DNA from: Pseudomonas sp. KK4
GTDB taxonomy: Bacteria; Pseudomonadota; Gammaproteobacteria; Pseudomonadales; Pseudomonadaceae
NCBI RefSeq assembly: GCF_001984065.1
Contig: NZ_LYVP01000002.1
Coordinates: forward strand, 62,001 to 126,000
Length of the DNA: 64,000 nucleotides
Direction: 5' to 3'
Shown here: piece by piece, positions 50,229-61,745 of the stretch
Position numbering within the stretch: the first letter of the stretch is position 1
Layout: every line of letters begins with the position of its first letter
Program-made: the position numbers and the translations under genes
Notes under the pieces: generated by a model
The model's database searches: none
What the model was told of the DNA's origin: nothing
What the model saw: the letters and a program-made list of their open reading frames with translations, nothing else

Positions 50229-51131
50229 TTAGTGACGGGTATCTGACGGCGTATCGACGCCCGCGCCGGCGAACAATTGAGCGACATCGGCGGCGTCGAA
50301 CAGGTACTGCTGGTTGCAGAACTGGCAGTCGATCTCGATGTGGCCACCGTGTTCGACCACCAGGTTTTGCGCGTCTTCCATACCCAGACTGACCAGCGCA
50401 TTGGCTGAACGTTCGCGCGAACAACTGCAGCGGAAACGCAGCTTCTGCACGTCGAACAGACGCACCTGCTCTTCGTGGTAGAGACGGTGCAGCACGGTTT
50501 CGTTGTCCAGGCTCAGCAGCTCATCGGCGGTCAGTGTCCCGGCCAGCGCGGTGAGGTGTTGCCAGCTGTCGGCGCGCTCCTCTTCGTCTTTCAAGCGGTC
50601 GGCCGGAAGTTGCTGCAGCAGCATGCCACGGGCGCGACGGCCATCGGCGCAGAGCTTGATGCGCGTGCCGATCTGCTGCGACATGACGAAGTAATTGGTG
50701 AAGCAGTCAGACAGAGTTTCGCCATCGAGATCGACGACGCCCTGGTAACGCTGGCCCTGTATCGGGTCGATGGTCAGTGTCAGCGAACCGTCCGGCATCA
50801 GGTCGCTCAGCGTGGCGTCGGGCGCGATCCGATCCGCCTCGTAACGGGCCAGGCCACGAATGTCGCGCTCGCTGGAGCACTCGATCATCAGCAACGGGAT
50901 TGGGCCTTCGGAGCGTGCCTGAAGGATCAGCAAACCGTCGAACTTCAAGGTACCCACCAGCAGCGAGGCAGCCGCCATCAGCTCACCGAGCAGTTGCGCG
51001 ACCGGTTCCGGATAGGCGTGTTTGGCCAGGACTTCGGCGTAGCTGAGTTCCAGCGAGACCAGCTCGCCACGGGTGTCGCTGTCATCGAAGATGAAGCGTT
51101 GGGTGAAGTCGGTATCCGGTAGGTCGGTCAT
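50229..51131 (-). CDS. hslO: redox-regulated chaperone Hsp33
   Basis: Holding chaperone of 300 residues activated by oxidation. The C-terminal zinc site is complete: FRCSCSRE (CxC) near 237 and CQFC (CxxC) near 268. The N-terminal core begins [16 protein letters not shown] with the typical [16 protein letters not shown] strand pair. The neighbouring hslR gene runs in the same direction upstream, but the gap of about 200 bases suggests separate promoters. Confidence 0.96.
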   Translation of the reverse strand: MTDLPDTDFTQRFIFDDSDTRGELVSLELSYAEVLAKHAYPEPVAQLLGELMAAASLLVGTLKFDGLLILQARSEGPIPLLMIECSSERDIRGLARYEADRIAPDATLSDLMPDGSLTLTIDPIQGQRYQGVVDLDGETLSDCFTNYFVMSQQIGTRIKLCADGRRARGMLLQQLPADRLKDEEERADSWQHLTALAGTLTADELLSLDNETVLHRLYHEEQVRLFDVQKLRFRCSCSRERSANALVSLGMEDAQNLVVEHGGHIEIDCQFCNQQYLFDAADVAQLFAGAGVDTPSDTRH

Positions 51132-51333
51132 AAGTCTGGGTATCTGAATTGTAAAAAATAGGGTTCAACGCCTCTGACGCCCTAGGCCCTCTTTATGGCC
51201 CATGGGGTCGGATGCTGTAGTGATTTTCGACGAGCGGCTATTTATTGGCTCGCTGGCCGTCGGGGAATCCCCCGATATGGTTGCTCATCCGCCCAATTGC
51301 AAGTCTGCCTTGAGCAAAGGCCCTCAAGACGCA

Positions 51334-51741
51334 TTACTCGCCGCTACCGCTGTCACGAAACTTGAACAGGTCCCGCCGCTGCTTTTTGCTCGGCTTGCCG
51401 TCGGTGCTCACGCCCAGGGCGCCCGCCTTGCGTTGGGCCGCCGCATTTTCACGCTTGGCGATACTGGCTTCGGTCTCCGCATAAAGCGTCTGCGCCTCCG
51501 GGGCGCCACGGCGCACGATTGAAAGTGCCTGGACCACCACCGTGCGCTCATCAAAACCGGTGCGAATCACGAACTCATCGCCAATTCGCGGCTCTTTGCC
51601 AGGCTTGCAACGCTCGCCCCGGCAATGCACCTTGCCGCTTTCAATGGCCGCTTTGGCCAGGGCGCGGGTTTTGTAAAAACGCGCAGCCCACAACCATTTA
51701 TCGAGGCGGACTTTATCGTCCTCTTCGTTTTTTTGTGCCAT
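51334..51741 (-). CDS. hslR: heat-shock protein 15 (ribosome-associated S4 protein)
   Basis: Protein of 135 residues that binds free 50S subunits carrying nascent chains. An S4 RNA-binding domain opens the protein (VRLDKWLWAARFYKTRALAK, AIESGKVHCRGERCKPGKEP), followed by the acidic and basic C-terminal tail. Length and motifs match HslR. Pairing with hslO is conserved in Pseudomonas. Confidence 0.94.
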   Translation of the reverse strand: MAQKNEEDDKVRLDKWLWAARFYKTRALAKAAIESGKVHCRGERCKPGKEPRIGDEFVIRTGFDERTVVVQALSIVRRGAPEAQTLYAETEASIAKRENAAAQRKAGALGVSTDGKPSKKQRRDLFKFRDSGSGE

Positions 51742-51957
51742 GGGATTTCCTCGTTCTGAAATATTGGTGAACTGTACTACCGTTCTGTCGTACCAAGAGC
51801 CAAGTGGTCACGGATTCCAATCCCGACATTTCCTAACCTTCCATCGAGGCTGGAAATCGGGGCCGTAGATATCTGTCGCCTTTTAACCATTATTCTGCGT
51901 GAATACCGCGAATTTCGGCCGCTAGCGGCCACTGCGGTTTCTACCGGTTGAGCAATT

Positions 51958-52437
51958 TTGAAGACATTTGACCATTTGACCGTTGTCGGTCTGCGCGAGT
52001 GGGTGGCTCTCCCGGATCTGGGAGTCGCCGGCCTTCGCGCGAAAATCGACACCGGCGCCAGTACCTCCAGCCTGCATGCCACCGACATCGAACGGTTCGA
52101 TCGCGATGGCGAGCAGTGGGTGCGCTTCACGGCGCACCTGGGCACGGTGGTGCAACTGCGTCACCGTCGTTGCGAAGCCCCGCTGGTGACAATGAAAACC
52201 ATTAAAAGCTCTAACGGTCACGCGCAGGTGCGATACGTGATCAGTACCACCCTGGCCCTCGGTGATCGGGTCTGGCGGGTCGAGTTCACCCTCGCCTGCC
52301 GCAAGTCCATGCGTTATCGCCTGCTACTCGGCTCAAAAGCCCTGATCGACGGCCAGTTGGTGGTCAATCCGGGCATCAAATATGTACAAGACAAGCCGGT
52401 GTTCCCGGTATCTACCTCTTCCACAGGTGTTGCATGA
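51958..52437 (+). CDS. rimB: retropepsin-like protease RimB (ATP-dependent zinc protease family)
   Basis: Protein of 159 residues of the Zn_protease/RimB family (PF05618), with an aspartic-protease-like motif [14 protein letters not shown] at about 25-38. TTG at 51958 is taken as start because the protein begins [14 protein letters not shown] as in relatives and no ATG is available nearby. In P. fluorescens the RimABK system controls glutamation of ribosomal protein S6, RimB acting as the protease that removes glutamates. The stop overlaps rimK by four bases. No rimA is seen here. Confidence 0.85.
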   Translation: MKTFDHLTVVGLREWVALPDLGVAGLRAKIDTGASTSSLHATDIERFDRDGEQWVRFTAHLGTVVQLRHRRCEAPLVTMKTIKSSNGHAQVRYVISTTLALGDRVWRVEFTLACRKSMRYRLLLGSKALIDGQLVVNPGIKYVQDKPVFPVSTSSTGVA

Positions 52438-53339
52438 AGATCGCTGTGCTGTCGCGTAACCCGCGTCTGTATTCCACCCGTCGCCTGGTCGAAGCCGGTA
52501 CCGAGCGCGGCCATGAAATGGTGGTGGTCGACACCCTGCGCGCCTACATGAACATCGCCAGCCACAAGCCGCAAATTCATTATCGCGGCAAACCGCTTGA
52601 AGGATTCGACGCGGTGATTCCACGGATCGGTGCATCCGTGACCTTTTATGGCTGCGCGGTGTTGCGCCAGTTTGAAATGATGGGCGTGTTTCCGCTTAAC
52701 GAATCGGTGGCCATTGCCCGCTCGCGGGACAAGCTGCGCTCGTTGCAATTGCTGTCACGGCGCGGGATCGGATTGCCGGTCACCGGGTTCGCCCACTCCC
52801 CCGACGACATTCCCGATCTGATCGCCATGGTCAACGGCGCGCCGCTGGTGATCAAGGTGCTCGAAGGCACCCAGGGCATCGGTGTGGTGCTGTGCGAAAC
52901 CGCCACCGCGGCGGAATCGGTGATCGAGGCGTTCATGGGCCTCAAACAAAACATCATGGTTCAGGAGTACATCAAGGAGGCCGGCGGTGCCGACATTCGC
53001 TGCTTCGTGGTGGGTGACAAGGTGATTGCCGCGATGAAGCGCCAGGCCAAGCCCGGCGAGTTCCGCTCCAACCTGCATCGCGGCGGCAGCGCCAGCCTGA
53101 TCAAGATCACCCCGGAAGAGCGCATGACTGCATTGCGGGCAGCGAAGGTCATGGGGTTGGCGGTGGCGGGGGTGGATATCCTGCGCTCCAATCACGGGCC
53201 GTTGGTGATGGAAGTGAACTCATCACCGGGCCTCGAGGGCATCGAAACCACCACCGGCAAGAATGTGGCGGGGATCATCATCGAACATCTGGAGAAGAAT
53301 GGCGGGCCGAACATGACCCGGACCAAAGGCAAGGGTTGA
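52434..53339 (+). CDS. rimK: ribosomal protein S6--L-glutamate ligase RimK
   Basis: ATP-grasp ligase of 301 residues that adds Glu to the C-terminus of S6. Nucleotide-binding blocks: [18 protein letters not shown] near 140, [24 protein letters not shown] near 172-195 and [15 protein letters not shown] near 262, with Mg ligands in the last. Length equals E. coli RimK (about 300). Coupled to rimB by ATGA. Confidence 0.95.
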   Translation: MKIAVLSRNPRLYSTRRLVEAGTERGHEMVVVDTLRAYMNIASHKPQIHYRGKPLEGFDAVIPRIGASVTFYGCAVLRQFEMMGVFPLNESVAIARSRDKLRSLQLLSRRGIGLPVTGFAHSPDDIPDLIAMVNGAPLVIKVLEGTQGIGVVLCETATAAESVIEAFMGLKQNIMVQEYIKEAGGADIRCFVVGDKVIAAMKRQAKPGEFRSNLHRGGSASLIKITPEERMTALRAAKVMGLAVAGVDILRSNHGPLVMEVNSSPGLEGIETTTGKNVAGIIIEHLEKNGGPNMTRTKGKG

Positions 53340-53404
53340 CTCGAGCCTTTGCGGTGGCAGAAATGCCGCGAAGAGGCCGTCAGTCACACCTAAGACTCAG
53401 GCCT

Positions 53405-54718
53405 CTAAACGGCATCTCGCGGCAACATAAGTCCCAACGGCAACCGCACCCGCGCTTCAAGCCCGCCACCTTCACGGTTGCGAAGTTCGACATTGCCGCC
53501 ATGCATCGAGGCGATTCGCTTCACGATTGCCAAGCCCAATCCGGTGCCTTTACCACCTCTGGCGCGGTCACCACGAGTGAAAGGGTTGAAGATGGCTTCC
53601 AGTTCCGATGAATCGATTCCCGCACCCCGATCCATGACACTGAGCACCACGTACGGAGCAGCCGTATCTCCCGAAACGTAGGCGGCCACTTCAACTCCAC
53701 TGCCGGCGTGGTGCAGTGCGTTGCCGATCAGATTGTTCAGCAGTCGCTTCATCGAAACCCGGCGCAACGGAAACGGCTGGATCGGCTCCAGGCGCAAGTG
53801 CACTTTCTCTTCGCTCTGGTTGTACGGCGCGGCGACTTCGCGAACCAGATCGCTGAGGTCCACCTCTTCCACCGACTCGTCGCGGCCGTCGCGGATGAAC
53901 GCCAGGAACTGGTCGAGAATCGCATCCATGTCTTCGATGTCGCGGACCATGTCATCGGTCAGGTCGTTGCGGTCGCCCATCAGCTCCAGTGACAGGCGTA
54001 AGCGGGTCAGCGGCGTACGCAAGTCATGGGATACCCCGGCCAACATCAGTTCACGTTCACGCCCGGCCTGTTCGACGTCTTCGGCCATCTGGTTGAAGGC
54101 GCGATACACCTCGGTCATTTCACTGGGCGTGTCGCTGATCGGCAGACGCACGCTTCTTCCCTGGCCGAGTTGCCGCGCGGCATAGACCAGACGTTTGAGG
54201 GGTTGGTTGAGCTGGCTGACGAAAATCCATGCCGATGCCGTGGACAGCAAGCCGATGGCCAGGAACCAGCCAAGCACGTTCCAGATTTTCTGACCGCGCA
54301 ACGGATGCGGGTACAACGGCACTTTCAGCCAGCCGTCACCCAGGCTTGGCGCTCGGACCCACAACGCCGGTGGCGTGTGCATGCGCAATCGAACTTCAGT
54401 GTCGGCCCCCAACTCGGCCTGCATCTGCCGCTGGTAGATTTCGCTGTAAGGCCAGTGTTGTTCGCCTTCCGGCACACCGGCACCCACCACCCGGATCAGG
54501 GTCGCGGCTTCGGCAATCTTGTCGCGGTTGTTTTCGTCGGCTGCCCAATAGGCGCGCAATGTCAGGGCGACACCGTGGCTGTATTGTCGGTCCACCAGCA
54601 CGTCTTCGTTCATCAACAGATAAACCAGGGTCAGTGCCTTGGAAAACAGGACGACGATCAGCACCAGCCAAAGGGTGCGGGAGAAGAAACTCTGGGGAAA
54701 CCAAACCGGGGTTTTCAT
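53405..54718 (-). CDS. envZ: sensor histidine kinase EnvZ/AmgS
   Basis: Inner-membrane kinase of 437 residues that phosphorylates OmpR. Helices at about 11-33 (LWLVLIVVLFSKALTLVYLL) and 145-168 bracket a periplasmic domain. HAMP, then HisKA with AGVSHDLRTPLTRLR near 230 (phospho-His), and HATPase with NLIGNALHHAG, DRGAGI and GTGLGLAI. In P. aeruginosa the orthologous AmgRS pair responds to membrane stress by misfolded proteins and aminoglycosides. It lies 100 bases after ompR. Confidence 0.94.
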   Translation of the reverse strand: MKTPVWFPQSFFSRTLWLVLIVVLFSKALTLVYLLMNEDVLVDRQYSHGVALTLRAYWAADENNRDKIAEAATLIRVVGAGVPEGEQHWPYSEIYQRQMQAELGADTEVRLRMHTPPALWVRAPSLGDGWLKVPLYPHPLRGQKIWNVLGWFLAIGLLSTASAWIFVSQLNQPLKRLVYAARQLGQGRSVRLPISDTPSEMTEVYRAFNQMAEDVEQAGRERELMLAGVSHDLRTPLTRLRLSLELMGDRNDLTDDMVRDIEDMDAILDQFLAFIRDGRDESVEEVDLSDLVREVAAPYNQSEEKVHLRLEPIQPFPLRRVSMKRLLNNLIGNALHHAGSGVEVAAYVSGDTAAPYVVLSVMDRGAGIDSSELEAIFNPFTRGDRARGGKGTGLGLAIVKRIASMHGGNVELRNREGGGLEARVRLPLGLMLPRDAV

Positions 54719-54818
54719 GGATAAGTGCTACGTACTTGCAGGAACGAGCGATGCTCGCATATTGCCGGTCGCGAGTCTGCGGACAACGTCCGAGAGACCC
54801 GCCCCTGCAATTGGCCGA

Positions 54819-55559
54819 TCACTTGGTGGCGGTGCCGTCCGGAACGAACACGTAGCCCACGCCCCAGACAGTCTGGATGTAGCGCGGTTTGGACGGATCG
54901 GGTTCGATCATCCGGCGCAGACGGGAGATCTGCACATCGATGGAACGCTCCAGGGCATCCCATTCGCGGCCACGGGCCAGGTTCATCAGCTTGTCGCGGG
55001 TCAGCGGTTGGCGGGCGTTCATCACCAGCGCCTTGAGTACCGCGAACTCACCGGTAGTGAGCATGTGCACTTCTTCACCGCGCTTGAGCTCGCGGGTGGC
55101 CAGGGACAATTCGTAGTCCCCGAAGGTCACGCTTTCATCTTCGCTGCCCGGCGCGCCCGGTACGGGTGCGGACTGACGACGCAGGACGGCTTTGACACGG
55201 GCCATCAGCTCATCGGGGTTGAACGGCTTGGCCAGGTAATCGTCGGCGCCCAGTTCAAGGCCCTTGATACGGCTCAGCTCGTCGCCCTTGGCGGTCAGCA
55301 TGATGATGGGAATCTGGTTGTTCGCGCCACGCAGGCGGCGGCAGGCGGTCAGGCCGTCTTCGCCGGGCAGCATCAGGTCGAGGACGACCAGGTTGAACAC
55401 TTCACGCGCCAGCAGGCGGTCCATTTGTTCGGTGTTCGGTACGGCGCGGGCGCGGTAGCCCTTGCTGACGAAAAAACGCTCCAGCAGGCTGCTGAGGCCC
55501 GGATCGTCGTCAACAATAAGAATTTTTTCGCCTTCAGCAATGTTTGCAGTGCTGCTCAT
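54819..55559 (-). CDS. ompR: response regulator OmpR/AmgR
   Basis: DNA-binding response regulator of 246 residues. Receiver with IVDDDPGLS and phospho-Asp in VVLDLMLPGEDGL near 60, conserved Lys in LAKPFNPDEL, and a C-terminal winged helix (LTTGEFAVLKALVMNARQPL then DVQISRLRRMI). First gene of the ompR-envZ operon. Confidence 0.96.
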   Translation of the reverse strand: MSSTANIAEGEKILIVDDDPGLSSLLERFFVSKGYRARAVPNTEQMDRLLAREVFNLVVLDLMLPGEDGLTACRRLRGANNQIPIIMLTAKGDELSRIKGLELGADDYLAKPFNPDELMARVKAVLRRQSAPVPGAPGSEDESVTFGDYELSLATRELKRGEEVHMLTTGEFAVLKALVMNARQPLTRDKLMNLARGREWDALERSIDVQISRLRRMIEPDPSKPRYIQTVWGVGYVFVPDGTATK

Positions 55560-55920
55560 TGGATGCTCCTTTGATCTCGGCGCGCATTATGGCGTAGCTG
55601 CCGTTATACGCACCGTGAGCATTGTTAGCAGATTTTTCCTTCAGCGCCAGGAATCCGGGCATCGGCGCACTGCCTGCGATACCCCCCGAAGGGCTGAACG
55701 CTGGTTATAATGCGCGGCCTTTTGTGTCAGGCAACGTCTGATCGTTACCCCCGGCAGCCGCTTTTTATTTTCATGGCGCCGGCAGTAATCGTTCGATTTC
55801 ACGGGTCAACGGGATACCTTTTGACCCAGGCAGCGGCGCAGGCCAGGCCGCTCAACCAGACTCGCCAAGGCCCTATCCTTGCGCCTGCGAGCCTGCTTTC
55901 ACAATTTGTCAGGTGGTTTT
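55560..55920. other. 361-base divergent spacer between ompR and tex
   Basis: Should carry both promoters. A perfect TATAAT stands at 55706-55711 facing tex, but no good -35 is 16-18 bases away. No gene, repeat or RNA was recognised. Confidence 0.5.
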
Positions 55921-58245
55921 ATGGACAGCATCAACAGCCGCATCGCCGAGGAACTCGGTGTACGCCCACAACAGGTCGAAGCGGCCGTCGCGCTACTCGA
56001 TGAAGGCTCTACCGTTCCCTTCATCGCCCGTTACCGGAAAGAAGTGACCGGCAGCCTCGATGACACCCAGTTGCGTCATCTGGAAGAGCGTCTGCGCTAC
56101 CTGCGAGAACTCGACGAACGGCGCATCAGCATCCTGGCCAGCATCCAGGAGCAAGGCAAGCTGACCCCGCAACTTGAGCGCGACATCAAGCTCGCCGACA
56201 CCAAGACCCGCCTCGAAGACCTGTACCTGCCGTACAAGCAGAAGCGCCGCACCAAGGGCCAGATCGCCCTGGAAGCCGGCCTCGGCGAGCTGGCCGACGG
56301 CTTGTTCAACGACCCGACCCTGAGCCCGGAAGCCGAAGCCGCACGCTTCGTCGACGGCGAAAAAGGCGTCGCTGATGTGAAGGCTGCCCTCGAAGGCGCC
56401 AAGTACATCCTGATGGAGCGCTTTGCCGAGGACGCCGGCCTGCTGGACAAGCTGCGCAACTACCTCAAGCAGGAAGCCACCCTCAGTGCACGCGTGATCG
56501 CCGGCAAGGAAGAGGAAGGCGCCAAGTTCCGCGACTACTTCGAACACGACGAACCGCTCAAAAGCATGCCATCGCACCGCGCCCTGGCGATCTTCCGCGG
56601 CCGCAACGAAGGCATCCTCAGCTCTGCGCTGAAAGTCGGCGATGAGCTGCCGGGCACCATGCACCCGTGCGAAGGCATGATCGGCCAGCAGTTCGGCATC
56701 CAGAACCAGAACCGTGCCGCCGACAAATGGCTGGGCGAAGTGGTGCGCTGGACCTGGAAGGTCAAACTCTATACCCACCTTGAAACCGACCTGCTGGGCG
56801 AACTGCGCGACGGCGCGGAAACCGAGGCGATCAACGTCTTCGCCCATAACCTGCACGACTTGCTGCTGTCGGCCCCGGCCGGCCCACGCGCCACCCTGGG
56901 CCTCGACCCGGGCCTGCGTACCGGTTGCAAGGTTGCCGTGGTCGATGCCACCGGCAAGCTGCTGGATCACGCCACGGTCTACCCGCACGTACCGCACAAC
57001 AAATGGGACCAGACCATCGCAATCCTGGCCGCCCTGTGCGCCAAGCACTCGGTCGATCTGATCGCCATTGGCAACGGCACCGCCAGCCGCGAAACCGACA
57101 AGCTGGCCGCCGAACTGATCAAAAAATACCCAGCCATGAAGATGACCAAGGTCATGGTGTCCGAGGCAGGTGCGTCGGTTTATTCGGCATCGGAACTGGC
57201 GTCCAAGGAGTTCCCGGACCTGGACGTGTCGATCCGTGGCGCAGTATCGATTGCCCGTCGCCTGCAGGACCCATTGGCGGAGTTGGTGAAGATCGATCCG
57301 AAATCCATCGGGGTCGGCCAATACCAGCACGACGTTTCCCAGCTGAAACTGGCCCGTGGCCTGGACGCCGTGGTCGAAGACTGTGTAAACGCCGTCGGCG
57401 TGGACGTGAACACTGCGTCGGTGGCGTTGCTGGCGCGTATCTCCGGCCTCAACGCGACCCTGGCGCAGAACATCGTCAGCCATCGTGACGAGCACGGCGC
57501 GTTCAAAACCCGTGCAGCCTTGAAGAAAGTCGCACGTCTGGGTGAAAAAACCTTCGAACAGGCCGCTGGCTTCCTGCGGGTCATGAACGGCGAAAACCCA
57601 CTGGATTCGTCTGCGGTTCACCCGGAAGCCTATCCGCTGGTGCAGCGCATCGCCGCCGAGACCGACCGCGACATCCGCTCGCTGATTGGCGATGCCGCGT
57701 TCCTCAAGCGTCTGGACCCGAAGAAGTACACCGACGAAACCTTCGGCCTGCCGACCGTCACCGACATTCTGCAAGAACTGGAAAAACCGGGCCGCGACCC
57801 GCGTCCGGAATTCAAGACCGCCGAGTTCCAGGAAGGCGTCGAAGACCTCAAGGACCTGCAACCGGGCATGATCCTCGAAGGGGTGGTGACCAACGTGACC
57901 AACTTCGGCGCCTTCGTTGACATCGGCGTACATCAGGACGGTTTGGTGCATATCTCTGCGCTTTCGGAGAAATTCATCAAAGATCCTCGCGAGGCAGTGA
58001 AAGCCGGTGACGTGGTGAAAGTGAAGGTCATGGAAGTCGACATCCCGCGCAAACGCGTCGGCCTGTCGATGCGCATGAGTGACACCCCGGGCGAGAAAAT
58101 CGACGGTGCCCGTGGAGCGCGTCCGGGTTCGGCGCCACGCCAGTCCCAGAATACCGCTGCGCGCAAGGAAACCACGGCGGCGGCCCCGGCCAACAACGCC
58201 ATGGCCTCGCTGTTCGCCAACGCCAAGCAGTTGAAGAAACGCTGA
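55921..58245 (+). CDS. tex: RNA-binding transcriptional accessory protein Tex
   Basis: Protein of 774 residues, the length of P. aeruginosa Tex, from the ATG at 55921. N-terminal helical domain ([13 protein letters not shown]), YqgF-like RNase-H fold near 320-450 ([18 protein letters not shown]), helix-hairpin-helix repeats near 490-560 ([16 protein letters not shown]), and a C-terminal S1 domain near 645-720 ([34 protein letters not shown]). Nucleic-acid binding, cytoplasmic. It overlaps the next gene by one base. Confidence 0.96.
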   Translation: MDSINSRIAEELGVRPQQVEAAVALLDEGSTVPFIARYRKEVTGSLDDTQLRHLEERLRYLRELDERRISILASIQEQGKLTPQLERDIKLADTKTRLEDLYLPYKQKRRTKGQIALEAGLGELADGLFNDPTLSPEAEAARFVDGEKGVADVKAALEGAKYILMERFAEDAGLLDKLRNYLKQEATLSARVIAGKEEEGAKFRDYFEHDEPLKSMPSHRALAIFRGRNEGILSSALKVGDELPGTMHPCEGMIGQQFGIQNQNRAADKWLGEVVRWTWKVKLYTHLETDLLGELRDGAETEAINVFAHNLHDLLLSAPAGPRATLGLDPGLRTGCKVAVVDATGKLLDHATVYPHVPHNKWDQTIAILAALCAKHSVDLIAIGNGTASRETDKLAAELIKKYPAMKMTKVMVSEAGASVYSASELASKEFPDLDVSIRGAVSIARRLQDPLAELVKIDPKSIGVGQYQHDVSQLKLARGLDAVVEDCVNAVGVDVNTASVALLARISGLNATLAQNIVSHRDEHGAFKTRAALKKVARLGEKTFEQAAGFLRVMNGENPLDSSAVHPEAYPLVQRIAAETDRDIRSLIGDAAFLKRLDPKKYTDETFGLPTVTDILQELEKPGRDPRPEFKTAEFQEGVEDLKDLQPGMILEGVVTNVTNFGAFVDIGVHQDGLVHISALSEKFIKDPREAVKAGDVVKVKVMEVDIPRKRVGLSMRMSDTPGEKIDGARGARPGSAPRQSQNTAARKETTAAAPANNAMASLFANAKQLKKR

Positions 58246-58628
58246 TGGAGATCCCCGCCGGGTACACCGAGAGCGCATTTTTCAAGCTGCTGGGTTGCCG
58301 TTTGCACAGCCTGGAAACCGGGGTGGCGCAAGTCGCCCTGGCCCTTGAGCCGCATTTGCGCAATCGCGCCCAAAAGATGCACGGCGGGGCCTTGTTCAGC
58401 CTGGTGGACATTGCCATGGGGCTGGCCTGTTCCAGCACCCACGGCTTTGACCAGCAGAGCGCGACCATCGAGTGCAAGATCAACTACATCCGCGCCGTCG
58501 CTGACGGTGAGGTGATGTGCACGGCACGGGTGATCCACCCGGGCCGGCGCACGCTGGTGGTCGAAGCCGACGTGATGCAGGGCGACAAACTGGTCGCAAA
58601 AGCGCAAGGCACCTTCGCTGTCCTGTAG
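58245..58628 (+). CDS. PaaI-family thioesterase
   Basis: Hotdog thioesterase of 127 residues. NRAQKMHGGALFSLVDIAMGLA near 42-63 is the signature (HGG and Asp/Glu region), followed by CKINYIRAV and LVVEADVMQG. The ATG shares its A with the tex stop (TGATG), so translation is coupled, as in P. aeruginosa PA5201-PA5202. Acyl substrate unknown. Confidence 0.88.
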   Translation: MEIPAGYTESAFFKLLGCRLHSLETGVAQVALALEPHLRNRAQKMHGGALFSLVDIAMGLACSSTHGFDQQSATIECKINYIRAVADGEVMCTARVIHPGRRTLVVEADVMQGDKLVAKAQGTFAVL

Positions 58629-58685
58629 CTAGAAGTCATCGATTTGAGGTAATTTCGGCGCAATGAAAGCTGCGCCGCAATTCCT

Positions 58686-58775
58686 TGTGGGAGCGGGCTT
58701 GCTCGCGAAAGCGGTGTATCAGTCAAGATTGAAGTCGCCTGACGCACCGCTTTCGCGAGCAAGCCCGCTCCCACA
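58686..58775. repeat. paired REP sequence (REPIN)
   Basis: Inverted copies at 58686-58711 and 58749-58775 between the thioesterase and gshA. Confidence 0.85.
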
Positions 58776-58920
58776 GGGGCCATAGCGACCAGCATTCGAC
58801 TGACCGGCATAAGGCCTGTGCGGCTCAAAAACCAGGCGAACACGCCAGTTTCAACTTCACCCTTGTAGACCGTCTTGCCCACCCCCATATTGGGGCGACT
58901 GACGCGTGAAGGAATCCAAC

Positions 58921-60504
58921 TTGAGCGAACTTCTCAACCGCCGCCTGGCCCTGCTCGGCGAGCGCGCTAACCTCTCTCTGCTCGAACAGTGCCTTCACGG
59001 CATCGAACGTGAATGCCTGCGCGTGACCGGCGAAGGTCGCCTGGCGCAAACGCCGCACCCGGAAGAATTGGGTTCCGCGCTGACCAACGAACAGATCACC
59101 ACCGACTATTCCGAGTCGCTGCTGGAGTTCATCACCCCGGCCCTGCCCGACCCCGCCGATACGCTGGCGAGCCTGGACAGCATTCACCGCTTTGCCTACA
59201 GCAAGCTCGGCAACGAGTACCTGTGGAGTCCATCGATGCCGTGCCCGTTGCCGGCCGAGGAAGATATCCCGATCGCCTACTACGGCACGTCCAACATCGG
59301 GCAGCTCAAGTACGTGTACCGTAAGGGCCTGGCCCTGCGCTACGGCAAGACCATGCAGTGCATCGCCGGGATCCACTACAACTTTTCCCTGCCGGAACAG
59401 CTCTGGCCGCTGCTCAAGGCGGCTGAAGGGTTCGTCGGCACCGACCGCGATTTCCAGTCGACGTCCTATATCGCGTTGATCCGTAACTTCCGCCGCTACA
59501 GCTGGCTGCTGATGTACCTGTTCGGCGCGTCGCCAGCGCTGGACGCCGGTTTCCTGCGCGGTCGTTCCCATCAGCTGGAACAACTGGACCCGGACACCCT
59601 GTATCTGCCGTACGCCACCAGCCTGCGCATGAGCGACCTGGGTTACCAGAGCAACGCCCAGGCCGGCCTGACGCCTTGCTACAACGATCTGACCAGCTAC
59701 ACCGACAGCCTGCGCCAGGCGGTGGCCACGCCTTATGCGCCCTACGTCGAAGTCGGCACCCACAAGGACGGTGAGTGGGTTCAGCTCAACACCAACATCC
59801 TGCAGATCGAAAACGAGTACTACTCCAACATCCGTCCGAAACGCGTGACCTATTCGGGCGAGCGTCCGATCCAGGCGCTGATGGCCCGCGGCATCCAGTA
59901 CGTTGAAGTCCGTTGCCTGGACATCAACCCGTTCCTGCCGATGGGCATCGACCTCACCGAATCGCGTTTCATCGACGCCTTCCTGCTGTATTGCGCCCTC
60001 AACGAAAGCCCGCTGCTGACCGATAACAGCTGCGGCAACGCCACGTCGAACTTCCTCAAAGTGGTCAAGGAAGGCCGCCGTCCGGGCCTGCATCTGCAAC
60101 GCGAAGGTCAAACGGTGGAAATGAAGGAATGGGCGGCCCAACTGCTCGAGAACATTGCACCACTGGCAGCGCTGCTGGATCAGAGCCATGGCGGCGATGC
60201 CCACAGCAAGGCGCTGGATGCGCAGATGGCCAAGGTCAAGGACTCGTCGCTGACGCCGTCGGCCCAGGTCCTGGCGGCCATGGCCGAGCACAAGGAAAGC
60301 TTCGCTCAGTTCTCCCTGCGCCAGAGCCTGGCCCATGCTGAGTTTTTCCGCAGCGAGCCGTTGCCGGCCGAGCAGCAGGCAGCATTTGAAGAACGCGCAC
60401 GGACTTCCCTGGCCGAGCAAGTGGAGCTGGAGCAGAACGAAGTGGGCGACTTCGATGTGTTTGTCGGGTCGTACCAGGCGAGCATCCTGGCGATCAGTAA
60501 CTGA
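58921..60504 (+). CDS. gshA: glutamate--cysteine ligase
   Basis: First enzyme of glutathione synthesis, 527 residues if started at the TTG at 58921, which has AAGGA at 58909-58913 and gives [15 protein letters not shown], the family N-terminus and length. A GTG at 58906 lies upstream of that site. [10 protein letters not shown] near 27, [15 protein letters not shown] near 60-75 and [11 protein letters not shown] near 148 are signature blocks of the proteobacterial GshA. Cytoplasmic. gshB is not in the window. Confidence 0.95.
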   Translation: MSELLNRRLALLGERANLSLLEQCLHGIERECLRVTGEGRLAQTPHPEELGSALTNEQITTDYSESLLEFITPALPDPADTLASLDSIHRFAYSKLGNEYLWSPSMPCPLPAEEDIPIAYYGTSNIGQLKYVYRKGLALRYGKTMQCIAGIHYNFSLPEQLWPLLKAAEGFVGTDRDFQSTSYIALIRNFRRYSWLLMYLFGASPALDAGFLRGRSHQLEQLDPDTLYLPYATSLRMSDLGYQSNAQAGLTPCYNDLTSYTDSLRQAVATPYAPYVEVGTHKDGEWVQLNTNILQIENEYYSNIRPKRVTYSGERPIQALMARGIQYVEVRCLDINPFLPMGIDLTESRFIDAFLLYCALNESPLLTDNSCGNATSNFLKVVKEGRRPGLHLQREGQTVEMKEWAAQLLENIAPLAALLDQSHGGDAHSKALDAQMAKVKDSSLTPSAQVLAAMAEHKESFAQFSLRQSLAHAEFFRSEPLPAEQQAAFEERARTSLAEQVELEQNEVGDFDVFVGSYQASILAISN

Positions 60505-60526
60505 TCCTGTAAGGTCCTGCGGACCT

Positions 60527-60620
60527 TATCGCTAGCAGGCTAGCTCCCACAGTGGATTTTCGTGTTGGCACATTTGTGTGAACACTCTTGAACCGCTGTG
60601 GGAGCCAGCCTGCTAGCGAT
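60527..60620. repeat. paired REP-like sequence, GCTAGCAGGCTAGCTCCCAC class
   Basis: Inverted copies near 60527-60552 and 60596-60620 of a third REP class, between gshA and tauA. Confidence 0.75.
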
Positions 60621-60751
60621 CGACCGCGAAGCGGTCGCTCTTAAAAATTTCCGCTCATAAGCTCATTCGAAAAAGTTATTTATTTTCGAATTCTTAGATC
60701 ATTTAGTCTCCTATCTCGCCGAACCTCGGTCGCCTGATATGGAGATTTTCA

Positions 60752-61729
60752 ATGAAACTGCACTTCCCTCTTCGCTTGCTGGCGGCCGCATCCCTGGCTG
60801 CAGCGAGCCTGTTTGCCCAGGCGGCTGACGTCACCGTCGCCTACCAGACCACCGTCGACCCGGCGAAAGTCGCCCAGGCCGACGGCGCTTACGAAAAAGC
60901 CACCAAGGCCGACATCAGCTGGCGCAAATTCGATAACGGTGCCGACATCATTGCTGCCATCGCCTCCGGCGACGTGCAGATCGGCTACCTCGGTTCCAGC
61001 CCACTGACCGCCGCGATCACCCGCAAAGTCCCGGTGGAAACCTTCCTCATCGCCACCCAGATCGGCGCCGCAGAGGCCCTGGTTGCCCGCGACGGTTCCG
61101 GGATCAAGACCCCACAAGATTTGATCGGCAAAAAGATCGCCGTGCCGTTCGTGTCCACCGGCCACTACAGCCTGCTGGCGGCGTTGAAACACTGGAACAT
61201 CGACCCGTCGAAAGTCACCGTCCTCAACCTCGCGCCACCGGCAATCATTGCCGCCTGGAAACGCGGTGACATCGACGCCACCTACGTCTGGGACCCTGCG
61301 CTCGGCGTTGCCAAAGAGAACGGCAAAGTGCTGATCACCTCCGGCGAACTGGCCAAGTTCGGCGCACCGACCTTCGACGCCTGGATCGTGCGCAAGGATT
61401 TCGCCGAGAAGCACCCGGACATCGTCACCGCGTTCGCCAAGGTGACCCTGGACGCCTACGCCGACTACCGCAAGGACCCGCAAGCCTGGCTCGCCAATCA
61501 AGCCAACGTCGACAAACTGGTGAAGCTCTCCGGTGCCAAGGCCAGCGACATTCCCTTGCTGTTGCAAGGTAACGTCTACCCGCTGGCCGCTGACCAAGTC
61601 GTGACCCTGGGCGCGCCGACCACCAAAGCCATCACCGACACCGCCGCGTTCCTCAAGGAACAAGGCAAGGTCGAGGCGGTACTGCCGGACTACGCGCCCT
61701 ACGTCAGTGCCAAGTTCATCACCAATTGA
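60752..61729 (+). CDS. tauA: taurine-binding periplasmic protein
   Basis: Binding component of the taurine ABC importer, 325 residues. Signal peptide at about 1-24 ([19 protein letters not shown]). Mature motifs [36 protein letters not shown] and [15 protein letters not shown] match TauA. First gene of tauABCD, used for sulfur supply; the upstream 60640-60720 stretch is AT-rich as expected for a CysB/Cbl-controlled promoter, though no site was identified. Confidence 0.95.
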   Translation: MKLHFPLRLLAAASLAAASLFAQAADVTVAYQTTVDPAKVAQADGAYEKATKADISWRKFDNGADIIAAIASGDVQIGYLGSSPLTAAITRKVPVETFLIATQIGAAEALVARDGSGIKTPQDLIGKKIAVPFVSTGHYSLLAALKHWNIDPSKVTVLNLAPPAIIAAWKRGDIDATYVWDPALGVAKENGKVLITSGELAKFGAPTFDAWIVRKDFAEKHPDIVTAFAKVTLDAYADYRKDPQAWLANQANVDKLVKLSGAKASDIPLLLQGNVYPLAADQVVTLGAPTTKAITDTAAFLKEQGKVEAVLPDYAPYVSAKFITN

Positions 61730-61745
61730 TCGGGAGTTAATCGCG

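Noticed and set aside
55993..58278. 761-codon minus-strand frame
   Set aside because: Shadow of tex, with no motifs.
58686..58775. REP pairs considered as CRISPR or transposon ends
   Set aside because: They are scattered inverted pairs in spacers with the known Pseudomonas REP core and no regular spacing.
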